From positions 1,054,001-1,118,000 of the forward strand of contig BDSL01000014.1 in assembly GCA_003116995.1 (NCBI GenBank): 64,000 bases of DNA. The letters run 5' to 3'. The notes below the pieces were generated by a model. It was not told where the DNA came from. It ran no database searches and worked only from the letters and a program-made list of their open reading frames with translations. Position numbers and translations under genes: made by a program. Positions within the stretch are counted from its first letter, which is position 1. Each line of letters begins with the position of its first letter. Shown piece after piece: positions 1 to 16,177 of this stretch. The DNA comes from Yamagishiella unicocca (Eukaryota > Chlorophyta > Chlorophyceae > Chlamydomonadales > Volvocaceae).

Positions 1-52
1 CACCGCCGGTGGCCACTCTACTGGTATTCCACTCGGTATCACCGTCTTCTAC

Positions 53-97
53 GATGGCTCTACCTTCTGGTCTGGGGCCCACTGTAACAGTTACTAC
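53..97. repeat. Dispersed ~45-bp repeat, copy 1
   Basis: This stretch contains GATGGCTCTACCTTCTGG and then CCCACTGTAACAGTTACTAC. Related copies occur at 418-453, 1055-1095, 29787-29830 and 61569-61606. The shared order is a GATGG-TCTACC block, a GGTCTGG-like block, then CCCACTGTAAC-GTTAC. The flanks differ, so it is dispersed rather than tandem. It lies next to a gypsy-type pol remnant, so it could be part of a retroelement terminus, but that link is inference. Confidence 0.6.
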
Positions 98-417
98 TAA
101 GTTCTTCCGCACCAGCGCCGACACCACCGGGGGCCGGCTGACGTGCTTGTGGATTCGTGATCGGCCTGGGTTGTGGGGGTTACATTGCTGCAAGAGGATG
201 GCTGCTGCCCGAGCACCACCGGTCCAGCTGTTCTACCTGTAGGACGGTCGGGTTGTGAGCGGCAGCAGCGAGCACTTGCATCTACTAGCAAGTGGTAGCA
301 AAGCAGTTCCCCTCGTTGTCACAGCCGCACTATTGTGCAAGTGGTGCATAGGCCAAGTTGATGCATGGTGAGGCCACCGGCATGGGTCGCTCGCTTTGTC
401 CTGGGTTACTATCATTT

Positions 418-453
418 GCCTCTCGGTCTGGAACCCACTGTAACCGTTACAAC
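418..453. repeat. Dispersed ~45-bp repeat, copy 2
   Basis: Carries CTCGGTCTGGAACCCACTG followed by TAACCGTTACAAC, aligning with the copies at 53, 1055, 29787 and 61569. It sits about 90 bp upstream of the recognisable pol remnant. Confidence 0.55.
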
Positions 454-539
454 AAAATCATTTGCCGCACCTACGGTTGGTCCTGGACATTTTACGTCCC
501 GAATGTGCGAGGAGCTCTCAAATTGCCATTGGGCGCAGC

Positions 540-990
540 CGCAGGTAGAGTGTTTGGGCCACATTGTCCCTGCGCTGTCCCTGCGGATGCGGTGCGCATG
601 GATCCGCCTAAAATGGCTGCTGTTCGTGCCCGCCTGGCCTGTCCCCACGAACTAACTATCTTCCATAAGTTCCTTGCCCGCTATTTGCCGTCCTTGCTGT
701 GCTGCTGACGCCCCTTACGCGAAAGGATGCTTTCGAGTCCCCTGACGCTTGGATGCCCATGTTCCGCGTCGAGCTCGTTTCTGACGCTTCGCTGGGCGGT
801 CCCGGAGCGGTTCTTTTGCAGGAAGGGCGTCCTATCGCCTTCACTTCACCCCCCCCCCAGAGCGCAATCATATTGATTGAGAATTGCTAGCCGTACTGCT
901 GCACGATACGCCTTGTGAGAGTAGCACCGCTACTTGGAGTGTCGGCCCTTTTGTTTTCAAGGCGGACACCGACCAGCAACACAACTAGCA
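540..990 (+). pseudogene. Ty3/gypsy-type pol fragment (RT thumb to RNase H), decayed
   Basis: The translation shows scattered pieces of a gypsy-type polyprotein. GHIV and PVPTN appear in one frame near 550-655, as in the reverse transcriptase connection (GHIVS...DP.KV.AV..WP.PT). A VRMDPPKMAAVRA reading occurs in another frame. Then PLTRKDAF and VELVSDASLGGPGAVLLQEG followed by RPIAFTS (710-850) matches the start of the RNase H domain. Frameshifts, an internal gap between KDAF and the RNase H strand, and an in-frame stop at 888-890 show it is dead. No LTR pair or integrase was found, so it is a truncated fossil of a plant/algal LTR retrotransposon. Boundaries are approximate. Confidence 0.72.
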
Positions 991-1054
991 GGCCTGCAGC
1001 CGATGAACCAGTGGAGTGCCGCCACAATGCAATCAAAACAACTGCGATGTGCCC

Positions 1055-1095
1055 GATGGTTCAACCTTTTGAATCCACTGCAATACTGTAGTTAC
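1055..1095. repeat. Dispersed ~45-bp repeat, copy 3 (diverged)
   Basis: Contains GATGGTTCAACCTTTTG then CCACTGCAATACTGTAGTTAC. This is a diverged version of the repeat at 53 and 418, with a small insertion in the TGTAAC block. Confidence 0.45.
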
Positions 1096-1247
1096 TAGCA
1101 GGTACCCTCCTCCCATCCCAAAGACCACGTGCCCCAAGCAGGACACGCCCACCCGTGAACACCGAAAACATTAAGCACCCAAAGATAACGAGCCCCAACC
1201 AAGAGACGCCCACCGTAAACAAATTTCTGACAAAAATTTAAAAAGTT

Positions 1248-1320
1248 CGAAGCCGATGGGACTCGAACCCACAACCCTCAGATTCGAAGTCTGATGCGCT
1301 ATCCATTGCGCCACGGCTCC
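1248..1320 (-). tRNA. trnR-UCG: tRNA-Arg (anticodon UCG)
   Basis: Read on the minus strand, this folds into a complete cloverleaf of 73 nt including a G discriminator. The acceptor is GGAGCCG/CGGCTTC (one G-U pair), the anticodon stem is TCAGA/TCTGA with loop CTTCGAA, so the anticodon is TCG and it decodes CGA. The T arm carries TTCGAGT. The internal Pol III A box (TGGCGCAATGG) and B box (GGTTCGAGTCC) match consensus. A TTTTT Pol III terminator follows within a few bases of the 3' end (minus strand, around 1240-1245). There is no intron and CCA is not encoded, as expected for a nuclear eukaryotic gene. Confidence 0.96.
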
Positions 1321-1511
1321 CGTACGGGTCACCAGACTTCCTAATGCCTCGGATCGAGGCATGTAAAAGTTCGCCAATAAGTTATATATATAGTTAATTA
1401 TATTTGATGTAAGGCCCTTACTTTGCAGGAGCGCGTTTCTTTTCCAGCAGCGCAAGGGCTGCGCGAGTGTGGTTACCTCCTCCCACCCGGCTGCGGCGGC
1501 GTGCAGGGGTA

Positions 1512-1706
1512 AGGTTGCAGGGGTATGCTTGCAAGGGTATGCTTGCAAGGGTATGCTTGCAAGGGTATGCTTGCAGGGGGTATGCTTGCAGGGGTATGCT
1601 TGGCACAGGTATGCTTGCAGGGCTATGCTTGCAGGGCTATGCTTGCAGGGCTATGCTTGCAGGGCTATGCTTGCAGGGCTATGCTTGCAGGGCTATGCTT
1701 GCAGGA
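1512..1706. repeat. 14-bp minisatellite (TATGCTTGCAGGGC-type)
   Basis: About 13 tandem units of roughly 14 bp with core TATGCTTGCAGGG. The first few units carry CAAGGGTATG and the last six are nearly identical. One unit near 1600 is disrupted (TTGGCACAGG). The CTTGCA core recurs in the minisatellite at 3865-4172. Confidence 0.93.
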
Positions 1707-2417
1707 GGGGGCAGCCGGGGGGGCACCTGGAAAGTTAGCTGGCCGCCCAGGGAACTGCAGGGAGGCGGGCATGCAGGCAGCAGGCATTCTAGGGGCAGGG
1801 GGCATCCTAGGCGCTGGGGAGTGGTCAGGGGCCATGGAGCTTCGTCGCCACGTCAGCGGGCGGCGGTGAGCAGCCTGGGGGCAGCTTGGGGGTATGGTGG
1901 GGCATCCTGCTGGGTGCTGGGGGCAGGCTGGTAGGGGAAAAAGACCCTGGGATGTGGTAGGGTTAGCTACTACGGTGTGTGGTGTGCGGTGTGGGAGCGT
2001 GAAAGGGTTGATACGATGGAGCGGGCATCCTAGGCTGGGGGCAGCCTGGGTGGTGCGGGCACACATTGATCGTGCCTCGTGGGGTGTTGTAATGGGGCAA
2101 GCTGGGGGATAGCAGGGGGGGAGCAGCATGGAGGCGCGCGGGCGGAGGCGGCGACGGGGGCGCACGCGAATCGCCAGGAAAAGCGCCCGAAGTGGTGCAA
2201 CCCGCGGCCACCTATAGGTCGGGCGCCAATTGTCGTCCGCGTCGCAAAAGAAAGGAAGCGAATCGGTGCAGAGGCGCGCGCGCCGGTGCCAACCCACAGC
2301 CGCCTACTACTCGGGCGCCTAAAGGGGGTCACCATCTGGTATTTGCCAACTGCTGCCTGCGAGCCGTACAGTCAGTAAGGGTCAGTACACCCGAACAGTC
2401 ACGCCCAAGCTAGGCCT

Positions 2418-2843
2418 TCATGAATCGTCATGAGGCACCACCACAAGGCGCGTCTCGCCCTCAGAACGCAGCCAAATGCCGTGCTCACGAACAAGCGAGA
2501 TCGAGGCAGTTTTAGCAAGGTCCGTCATCAGCAAACCGGGGCGTGACTTAGCGCAACAAAATGGCAACCGAATCAAAGCATCAGAGGTGTTTAGCATACC
2601 CACACAGTATAACCAAAGCACGCCATGTACTCCTTTCAATGGAGTAAAACGGTCTTGGCGAGGATTCGTGATCGGCCCCGGCTGCGCGGGGGCAGGTTTC
2701 TCTGCATGATCGTTAGTTTCTTTTCTAGCCGATACCCACCTCCTACGAAGTCTGGCTCCTGGTGTCCTGGGCTTGCTGAACCGTGATCGGTACCGGATGT
2801 GCCGTACGCTATGTAACACTGTTGGGACTAACCAATCTAACAT
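2418..2843 (-). pseudogene. Possible retroelement protease-like reading frame
   Basis: A 141-codon open frame ends at 2418. Its last 40 residues (LLMTDLAKTASISLVREHGI and following) resemble the region around the active site of a retroviral-type aspartic protease, where a DSGA/DTGA motif and an 'ISxxLVxxHGL' helix are expected. Here the catalytic Asp-Ser/Thr-Gly is not intact (MTDLAKT). Together with the pol remnant 1.5 kb upstream it may be another LTR-element fossil. It could equally be a chance frame; I do not see a splice context for a host gene. Confidence 0.3.
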
Positions 2844-2959
2844 TCATACTCTCGCGTTTATAGCATCGCTTACGTTGTGAAGTAATGTCCTAGGGCGTTG
2901 GGCTGGAGACCATTTTGCATCCAAAAGGATTTAGCCCTTCCCTCACTGGCTCTCTAACT

Positions 2960-5900
2960 ATGGATTGGCTAAAGAGCAGCCTTCAAGCTGCGCAAAAGCA
3001 GGCACAAGAGGCAGCGGAGAAAGCGAAAGTCCTTGCTCAGCAAGCCTCGCAGCAAGCACGAGTATATGCGGAGCAGGCGTCTGAACAAGCAAAGGCATTT
3101 GCAGGGCAGGCCTCTGAGCAGGCAAAGGTGTTTGCAGAGCAGGCGTCCGAGAAAGCCAAGGTATCTAGCCGGGCAGTGCACTCAGTTTACGGCACACTTG
3201 CAAGTCGAATTTCCTGGTTGCGTTGGTCATAGGTTCTGGCCAGCGCTGCAGCGGAAGAGGCGCAAGCGAAGTTGCAGCAGTTCGCTGCTGCAACAGCTCA
3301 GGTACGACTTTGCGTGGGTGCCCTTATCGAACCTCACCACGCGAACGGAAGCGTGCGTTAACATGGATTACTTGCTGAGGATGGGGTGGCGATTGAGGCA
3401 AGCTGGGATACCAACCGTACGCCTGGCACCAGGAAAACAGTGGCAAAAGTCGTGTTCGGAAGCAGTCCCACGCCTCCACGTTTAACGTCCCCCAACTGTC
3501 GCACATCCGCTTGCCAGCCGGGCGGCGCCAGCAGCTCGCTTGCGGCGGATCTTGACCCTGCTGAGTTGGCCAAGTACGGCGTTACTCCGGGGCTGCTGGA
3601 GACGATTTCCGGCATGACGTACAGCACGTTTAGGTGAGACGCTGGCTGGCCAGAGCACCACACCTCCCGTGAGCACCGATGCCGCATGGTCCGGCCACTG
3701 CACCGCGCACTGGTCCGGCCGCTGCACCGCGCACAGGGCCTCTGCCCTGCTGAATCCCTCGCCAGCGATACCACACACTGACAGCGCTGTACGTTTTCCT
3801 TGAGCAGCATCCGCTCTCCATTCCAGGGTCGGTTTCCCGCAAGAGACGGCTCCTTTATAGGCATCGGCTTGCATCCCCGGCTTGCATCCCCGGCTTGCAT
3901 TGCCGGCTTGCACCACCAGCTTGCATCACCGGCTTGCAACACCGGCTTGCATCACCAGCTTGCATCACCGGCTTGCATCACCGGCTTGCATCACCGGCTT
4001 GCAACACCGGCTTGCATCACCCGCTTGCATCACCCGCTTGCATCACCAGCTTGCATCACCCGTTTGCATCACCAGCTTGCATCACCAACTTGCAACACCG
4101 GCTTGCATCACCGGCTTGCATCACCCGCTTGCATCACCAGCTTGCTTGCATCACCGGCTTGCATCACCGGCTCGCACCTACGCCAACCAACCGCTCATCC
4201 CTCTCCCCCTCCATCACCGCCCCGCCCGCTCCGCAGCGACTACCCATTGGAGCTGCTGCCCACCACCAACCCGTGGGCCCTCGCGGACCCCATCCCCAGC
4301 CCCGGCTTCAGGCTGAACCCCTGGCAGGAGCGCCACGCGCTGCTGGTGCTGTCGCGGGGCGACCAGCTGCAGGGGCTGCGGTTCGCGTTGTGCCCCAAGT
4401 GAGTGCAAGGGGGCAGGGGGGGTGAGGTGGCGAGGGGGGGGATGAGGCGAGGGGGGTTGGGGGCCACGCCGGTGGTGTGGGGAAAGTGCTGTGCACTGGC
4501 GATGCTGTGCTGCCGAAGGGCTGCTAGGCTACCCCGCTGCCGGCTCGTCGGGTCCGGCAGTCGGAGCGCAGCGTCCGTGGGACCTGGCCACCTTGGGGCG
4601 GTGAGGGGTAGTAGCAGCGGAGAGGTAGTGGCGGGGTGGTGGGCGACGTCCCACGCGTGGAATGGCCTTGGGGCGGCATTGCAACCAGGGAGGGCAACGA
4701 GGGCAGCGAGGGCTTTCGCGGAGGGCATGGCACGGTCAACGTTGTGTCCGTCGGCATCCTGTCTGGGCGGCCGGAAGCATGGAAGCCCAGTAGTGGTGCT
4801 TGTCAGGTGGTAGGGAGGGTGTGGCGCGCCGGTGGCCTTGCGCTGCCCTGGTGGTCCCACGTGCTAACCCGGTTGGTGACGGCGAAAGGAGCCGAGGGCA
4901 CGGTTTTGGCTGGTTATGCTGGCGCTGGCGTGAGGCTTTCTGTCCGCGGGGCGAGCCGGTCGTTATTATACATGTTTCTCGCGAATGCTGCATGCGAGGA
5001 GGCTCGGAGAGCGAATGGGCAAGCCTTCGCCGCCTCTTGGGCCTTATCTTGCACGGGCGGTAGTCCTTGCAACGCACGGGCGTGCGTGATGGGCTCTGCC
5101 AATCAGTCGCCTGAATGCCAGCTTCCCACCACCACCATCCTATCACCACCGCCACACCATCACCGCCACCGCCGCCGCACCACCACCACCACCACCACGC
5201 GCCCGGCGGTAGGTCGTGCCGACACTCCGGGGGCCCCGTGCCCGTGCCGCGCAGGCGCATGAGCGAAGAGCTGTTCTGGATCATCTACTTCACGCTCGTC
5301 AAGACGTTGCTGCCTCCCGAGGCCTTTAAAGCGGTGTCCGCGGAGAGCGTGGAAGAAAGCAGCTCGGGGGCAGTCGCAGCCGCTGCCGGCGCGGGCCCGA
5401 CACCCAGCAGCAGCGCAAGCGCGCGGGTGCGTTTGCCATGCCGGCACGGTAGTTTCGGCCAGGGATTTGTTGCGGGTGCAAGGCCAAGGCTAGGGTGAAA
5501 AGGCCAACGCGCTGAGGTGCTGGATCGATGCCATCCTGGCCTGCGAAAGGCGAAGTAGGCCAGCGGCTGACTGGCCTGCGTCGCAATTGGTCGAGGCTGG
5601 GCCCCCACAGCGTCCACAGTATACGGGTAATCCAAATGGGCGCGTAGCTGTGAGGTGTGGCCCCCGGTTACGGTGTCAGGGCACTTACGCCTGCTCCCCC
5701 GGTACGGCACCCCCCCCACACCCACTCGTGACGCCCGTGCTGCCGTACCAGCTGCGTGCCGTGAGGATGTATCCCTAGTATCGTGCGTGTATACTCGGTG
5801 GGGCTGACTTCGCACGTTTCCCCTTGCCTCTCCCGCCGTTCCGCGACCCACAGGCTGCCGCGGCGCCATCCGACCACGTCTCCGCCCCCAGCAGCAGCAA

Positions 5901-6675
5901 GCGCCTCGCCGACGACGCCTCATCCGCGCCCGCCCGGACAGCTGGCGGCTCGGGCGCCAGCACCGGCGCCACCACTCCGCGTGACGCCGGCGGCGGCAGG
6001 TCATCAGTGGTCGGTGACGAGGCGGTGCTGGTGGACGTGGGGAGCTCCTCTAATGGCGGCGACGATGAAGGGGACGACAACGACGACGACGACGATGATA
6101 ACGACGATGCTGATGCGGGTGAAGGCGGGGACGCCGACCTGGACGCACTAGACGACGACCCGGAGCTGGCGGCTTACCTGCAGGTGCGTGGACGGGACGC
6201 AACCCAGCTGGCGCCTGGGCCGCTTGACTTTTACACTTCGCGGCTGGCGGCTCAGCCGCGTGGGCATGGCGGGTACCACTGCAACGTTGCTAGCTCGACA
6301 ACGGTGCTCCTTGCATGGGGCATGACCCGGCGACTGCACCGGGAGTTGGTGCAAAAACAAAGTGGTAGCCGTGTCGCTTGGGGCCAGGCAGCCGGTGCTG
6401 ACACCGGCCGCGCCCGAACCCTAACCGTACTTTGCCTGCAACCCAACACCTCCTCTAAACCTTCCCCCTGGAATCTGCCCCTTTGATATAATCCAATACA
6501 GGAGGCGCTGGACGTAGGTGACGTGGGCGACGGCGAGGGGTTATCCGACCTGGGATCTGCCACCGATGACCTTGACGACTACATCAACCAGCTGGACGCC
6601 GAGCTGGGGGCCGAGGGCGGCGGCGGGGAGGTTGAGGAGTCCCCAGCAAAACCAGTGTACCCCATTGCGCATTAA
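2960..6675 (+). CDS. BSD-domain protein (plant/algal type)
   Basis: Seven-exon model, all phases consistent: 2960-3160, 3233-3301, 3518-3633, 4237-4398, 5255-5426, 5854-6183, 6502-6675; about 407 residues. Residues 1-90 form an Ala/Gln/Lys-rich amphipathic helix with 11-residue-like repeats (QASEQAK, QASEKAK), LEA-like. The BSD domain spans roughly residues 105-205: DLDPAELAKYGVT, the ISGMTYSTF helix joined by splicing to DYPLE, then WQERHALLVLS, LRFALCPKRMSEELFWIIYF and TLVKTLLPPE. That hydrophobic/aromatic pattern is the plant 'BSD domain-containing protein' family, not TFIIH p62. The C-terminus is acidic (Asp/Glu-rich, residues 285-405). The molecular role is unknown; such proteins are peripheral or trafficking-linked by inference only. 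An upstream in-frame ATG at 2915 is possible. It is convergent with EAF6. Confidence 0.92.
3865..4172. repeat. 13-bp intronic minisatellite (CTTGCATCACCGG)
   Basis: About 23 tandem units of CTTGCATCACCGG with variants CACCAG, ACACCGG and CACCCG fill most of intron 3 of the BSD gene, ending about 65 bp before its acceptor. The tract is open in all three forward frames because the unit length is not a multiple of three and it has no stop codons; this is not coding. Confidence 0.95.
5115..5205. repeat. CAC/CAT-rich microsatellite in BSD intron 4
   Basis: An imperfect (CACCAC/CACCGC)n tract lies 50-140 bp upstream of the exon 5 acceptor. It provides part of the C-rich context before the splice site. 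Confidence 0.75.
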
Positions 6676-7505
6676 GGCTGGCGGCGGCCCCAGCAAGCGT
6701 GGCGAGTCTCTGTATCGTACGTGGGGGTATGAGATGAAAACCCGTTGTCGGCACTGAAAAGTAAAATCGATTAGAAAACGATTAGTACACACGTTGGGAA
6801 TTGCATGCCAGAGAACTTGGCTAGGTGACTCATACGTGGGGGCCGGGCTGAACGAGGACCTTGGAAGGTTGTTCTAACGGTTACAACAGGTGCATGGCTG
6901 GGGCGGAGCGAGTAGAGCGAGCTGCGTCTGACCCGCGGATAATGCTGGGACTAGGAGCCGTGCTTTAGTAACGGAGCAGCAGCCGCGGCACCGGTGCAGG
7001 TCAGTGCAGGCCGTTGGGTAGCGCTGCTGCGGGGATTGTGAGGTTTGCAGAGGTGCTGGCTTCGTCGTTCCGCAAGGGTGCATCGGTGCAACCGCACCTT
7101 TAATTACATATTTGTTATGTTTGGTTGGTCGCATATGATAGGAATCGGTGTACGATACATAGTCAAAGGAAAATACCGTGCTGTGGCAGGTACCCCCACG
7201 GGCGTCGCGTCTGAGCGATGCCTCGAGGCAAGCAGGCCTCGACGCAAGCAGTGCTACAGCGATGCAGACACCCCGATGCAGACACTGCGATTTTGTTGGA
7301 GCCACCCGCTGGCTCGTCAGCCTTCCGTTGCGCGTGTGTAGGTCATCTTACGCAGCACAACCGAGCGGCCGCGTTGCTTGCCTGAACCTCCGTCTCATCC
7401 CAGCATATATATGTACACGTATGCGTTTCATTTCTCCACATGCGGTTTATGCCAAAGATGTCGCTGCATGGCGGTCCGTGACGCCGGTGGCGCCTCTTGT
7501 CATCT
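6676..7505. other. Convergent intergenic/3' UTR region
   Basis: Lies between the stop codons of the BSD gene (+) and EAF6 (-). No convincing coding exon was seen. At 6803-6829 it carries a copy of the GCATGCCAGAGAACTTGG short dispersed element (also at 49663, 55566, 56928 reversed, and 58910). TGTAA pentamers on the minus strand occur at 6882-6886 and 7104-7108; the latter could end EAF6 transcripts. Confidence 0.6.
7104..7108 (-). terminator. TGTAA polyadenylation signal candidate (EAF6)
   Basis: Minus-strand TGTAA about 400 bp after the EAF6 stop. TGTAA is the usual volvocine poly(A) signal; assignment to this gene is by position only. Confidence 0.4.
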
Positions 7506-8167
7506 TTACCGCTTGCCTTTTTGCGCGTAGCCTTTCTGGGCGTACTGCAATTGCAGAGACGGGACAAGAGTGTTAGCGGCTCCGTGTAAGAAGAACGGGC
7601 GACGTGAGATGAAGAGGGTTTGGTATGCTTGGTACGAGCCAGGCGCCGCACCTTCTTCCCGTATATTAGAGGTGTCATCGAGTCGATGGTCTCTAGAGCT
7701 GGCTGCTCCATTTCTCGTGTCTGCGATGGGTGGACGGGTGACTTCGTCAAACCCACGGGAAGGCGAGGAACTTATGGGCAAGCGGGGAAGCGAAACACTC
7801 ACCACCGGGGAAGATTTGGATGACAGACTGAACAATCTATCCTCCGGCTTAAAGGTGCGCGACTTCTTTCTGAGAATATCCTTGGAGTTTAGGAAACCCT
7901 CAAAACCCTGACAACGAAGCGAAAGTCATCGACCAGGACACTTGACATGGTGCAAGCCTGGGCTTACCTTCAGCACGGTTCCGCACTGACTATATTCTGC
8001 TGTTAAGTAGCCATGCTCCATCTCGGCAATCTGCGCAAAAAGTGGCGCCATGTAAATGTGCATCAAGAAGTTGCCAAAGCCTTCACCGCGCTTACCAGCC
8101 GCTCTATTTTGCTGATATCCCCCTCTAGTGACTGCCTTAACGCTTGGTACTCATCGAGTAGGCTCAT
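7506..8167 (-). CDS. EAF6: EAF6-like subunit of NuA4/ING histone acetyltransferase complexes
   Basis: Five exons, phase-consistent: 8167-8096, 8030-7968, 7907-7803, 7720-7652, 7544-7506; about 115 residues. The protein starts MSLLDEYQALRQSLEGDISK and continues as a short coiled coil (IERLIAEMEHGYL). It then has the family signature: a TVLKGFEGFL loop, a basic RKKSRTFKPEDR stretch and LFSLSSKSSP. Human MEAF6 and yeast Eaf6 share the same order (LE-x-x-Y...G-x-x-x-KG[FW]..Y/FL...F...[RE]R.FS.SS). EAF6 is a small nuclear scaffold subunit of NuA4, and in animals of ING-BRPF/MOZ complexes. The C-terminal 36 residues (exons 4-5, ending in a basic tail) are less certain; an alternative acceptor would give a longer Lys/Arg-rich tail. 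The intron 2 acceptor was chosen because the closer AG (before 7869) would give an immediate stop. Confidence 0.83.
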
Positions 8168-8758
8168 GCCGTCCGTGACAGCTCTTTACATAAGCACGGT
8201 TACTGGCTTTGGTAATTGCAAAACTGTACGCCTATATGTATCAAATAATTATATTTTTTTATGAAGAAGGACGTGGTCCCATGTCGTTCCTGTTGACTTT
8301 GTGGGGGCAGGGGGGGAAGTCGGAGGCGAGCAGCCTTTTTATGCTGTCAAACAGATAAATCCTTACATATGGCTTTCTTATGCGTTGCTTGCTTCAGACT
8401 CTTGTAAGCGAAACATACTACCCTCGACCAGTCAGCCTACCCCGCCCCCTTCCGTACCCGGGTCCTTACGCCGCGCCCGTCCACACCGCGATAGACGCAC
8501 CCGACGACCCACATCACGTCCGCTCTCTGTTCCACGGCACTCTGCCTCTGGCCCGACTCCGACCGCGCCATTTAGTCTCCTTCCGCGTCATTTGACACGC
8601 CGTTCGTCACACTACCGCGATCTCTCCACGACAACGAGTCAGCGCTCCAGCACTCCTGGCACACGCCCCTCCTCAATCCATAACGTTGCTACCCGAGACT
8701 CGCACCCCGGCACCAGACCCGCGTCCGCGCTGAGCCCACTCAGCTCCGAAACCCCGCC
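8168..8758. other. Spacer between EAF6 and the RNA helicase (both minus strand)
   Basis: Holds the EAF6 promoter/5' UTR and the helicase 3' UTR. A minus-strand TGTAA at 8363-8367 is about 395 bp past the helicase stop. No coding exon was recognised. Confidence 0.55.
8363..8367 (-). terminator. TGTAA polyadenylation signal candidate (helicase)
   Basis: Minus-strand TGTAA downstream of the helicase stop codon; positional assignment only. Confidence 0.4.
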
Positions 8759-14606
<5,848 letters not shown>

Positions 14607-14764
14607 CGGCGTCGCCGGAGCTGGAGGCCGCAGCAGGACGCCGGTGCAGCTGGAGCAGACCGTCGCGGGGGCGCGGGTGGGTGTGTTGTTCGTAGACTGG
14701 CGCGGTTGCAGCAGGCCGGGGGGCCATGGCGGCTCGTGGCACGTTCCTCGCCTTCGGCGAGGTA

Positions 14765-14769
14765 TTACA
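14765..14769 (-). terminator. TGTAA polyadenylation signal candidate (presequence-protein gene)
   Basis: Minus-strand TGTAA 261 bp past the stop at 15030 and 160 bp upstream of the chosen helicase start. Confidence 0.4.
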
Positions 14770-15029
14770 CCCTCGCTATCGCCACTTGGAAGGCACTCGC
14801 CGTCCTCGCCTGAAGTGGATGCGGGAGTGCTGCTGGAGCCGGAGGTGCTCTGCAAGATAAAATTTGGGGAGTGGTTGGGGGGTGGCGAGTTGCTGGAGGC
14901 GTTTCGGGGATGCACGGGCTAGGGCTAGCCATGGGCGCGGGGTTGGTTGGTCGCACGTGTTTCGGCCGGCCTCGCGCGCGCAGCTGTATCGAGCCGGCCG
15001 TTGATGTTCCTATGACTTTGTGTTGGAGA

Positions 15030-15569
15030 TCACGGGTTCAGGCTGGTGCCCGTGGCAGTAATGGCTTGTGATTGTGTCGCCACGCCAGTCGTCACAACAG
15101 TCGAGACGCGCGAATTCATGGAGGCATCGCGCGGCACGTAGCAGCATTTTACCGTGCAGCTTGAGTCATCGGTGCCATCGACCGCGCTCTGTACGCCCTG
15201 AGCAGCGAAGCCATACATAGGCTGCGCGACGGAAAAGACGCGCTGCTGCGCCTGCGCCGCCTGCACCGACCATGCTGACGAGTTGCATACGCCTGTGGCG
15301 TTCCAGCAAGGTCAAAAGGAACGACTGTTTTGAGGCCGAGCGTCGCGTCGCCAGAGGTCCGCGCCGACAGACCCGCCTCCATCACACATCCGGAGGAAAC
15401 CGAGCATATAAGTCCCTCGCATAATTACAAAAGTCCCAAGTCGCGTACCAGTTACACGGACAGCGCTCCTTGCGAAGGACTCAAGGGCACCACAGCCTCC
15501 CGAACGCCCTGCTGCGCGGAGAAGGCTTCCGCAGCGCAACGCTGCCTGGAAAGCGCGCGATGCAGACAT
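15030..15569 (-). CDS. Small protein with mitochondrial-type presequence, unidentified
   Basis: Two-exon model: 15569-15449 and 15292-15030 (phase 1 junction), about 127 residues. The start MSASRAFQAALRCGSLLRAA is Arg/Ala/Ser/Leu-rich and lacks acidic residues for about 50 residues, as in a mitochondrial (or chloroplast) targeting peptide. The second exon gives SAWSVQAAQAQQRVFSVAQP and ends TATGTSLNP. I recognise no domain. Splice sites are G|GTACGC and CACAG|GC. An alternative 3' end exists if the GGTAAA at about 15153 is used as a donor. It sits tandemly between the helicase and the 47-residue membrane protein, all on the minus strand. Confidence 0.45.
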
Positions 15570-15883
15570 AGTTGCGATATCTTTCGCCGCAAAATATCTA
15601 AATACAAACTGCTGGCGAAATGCGTCACGCCCTTCTTCGTAGATAAATGGCTTTTGCAACCAATCAACAGAGTACAAGAGTTAGCCTAATCAGACCGACA
15701 CCAGTAGAGTCAGCGCAACAAACCGACACACTAGTGCTGCAAATGTTACGGTGTTGCAGCATCACCGTTCGTTATCCCGTACAGTTAACATCGCAGCTGA
15801 CACCAGTCAAGCAGTCACAGCCCAACCCGAGTGCAACATCCTCACAATCCATCAGTCACTAGTAGCTCCTGTTGCTCAACGTA

Positions 15884-16177
15884 TCAACCCGTGCGGTAGG
15901 GCTCCTCCCTGCGGTGGTAGGGCGAGAGCTTGTGGCCACCGCCGAAGTAGGCGCCGCCTGCCAAAGAGCACACGCAGGCGAGGATAGCCTGCACGGCGAG
16001 GGTTGCGGGGAGGCACGCCTTAGCCAATGAGTAAGAAGGCAACCTTCATTGAGCTGTCGTGGGCAAGGGTGCGGACGAGGCCAAAGATAGGCGGGGAAAT
16101 GGAGACAGACCCAACGGAAATCAAGCCGATGCACGTACCATTATTATCATGACTATAAAGGAGGCTCCATACTCCAT
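15884..16177 (-). CDS. 47-residue single-pass membrane protein, unidentified
   Basis: Two exons, 16177-16139 and 15988-15884, joined in phase 0 across an intron with a consensus GTACGT donor and GTGCAG acceptor. The product begins MEYGASFIVMIIM|AILACVCSLAG, one hydrophobic helix starting near the N-terminus, followed by a short polar tail GAYFGGGHKLSPYHRREEPY and a final RTG. The size and layout resemble small accessory subunits of organellar or ER membrane complexes, but I do not recognise the family. The gene is too short to be noticed as a single frame; the splice consensus and clean tail support it. Other starts upstream cannot be excluded. Confidence 0.6.

Noticed and set aside
3800..4402. 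Long plus-strand frames of HRLASPACIT-type repeats
   Set aside because: Translation of the intronic 13-bp minisatellite running into BSD exon 4; only the part from 4237 is coding.
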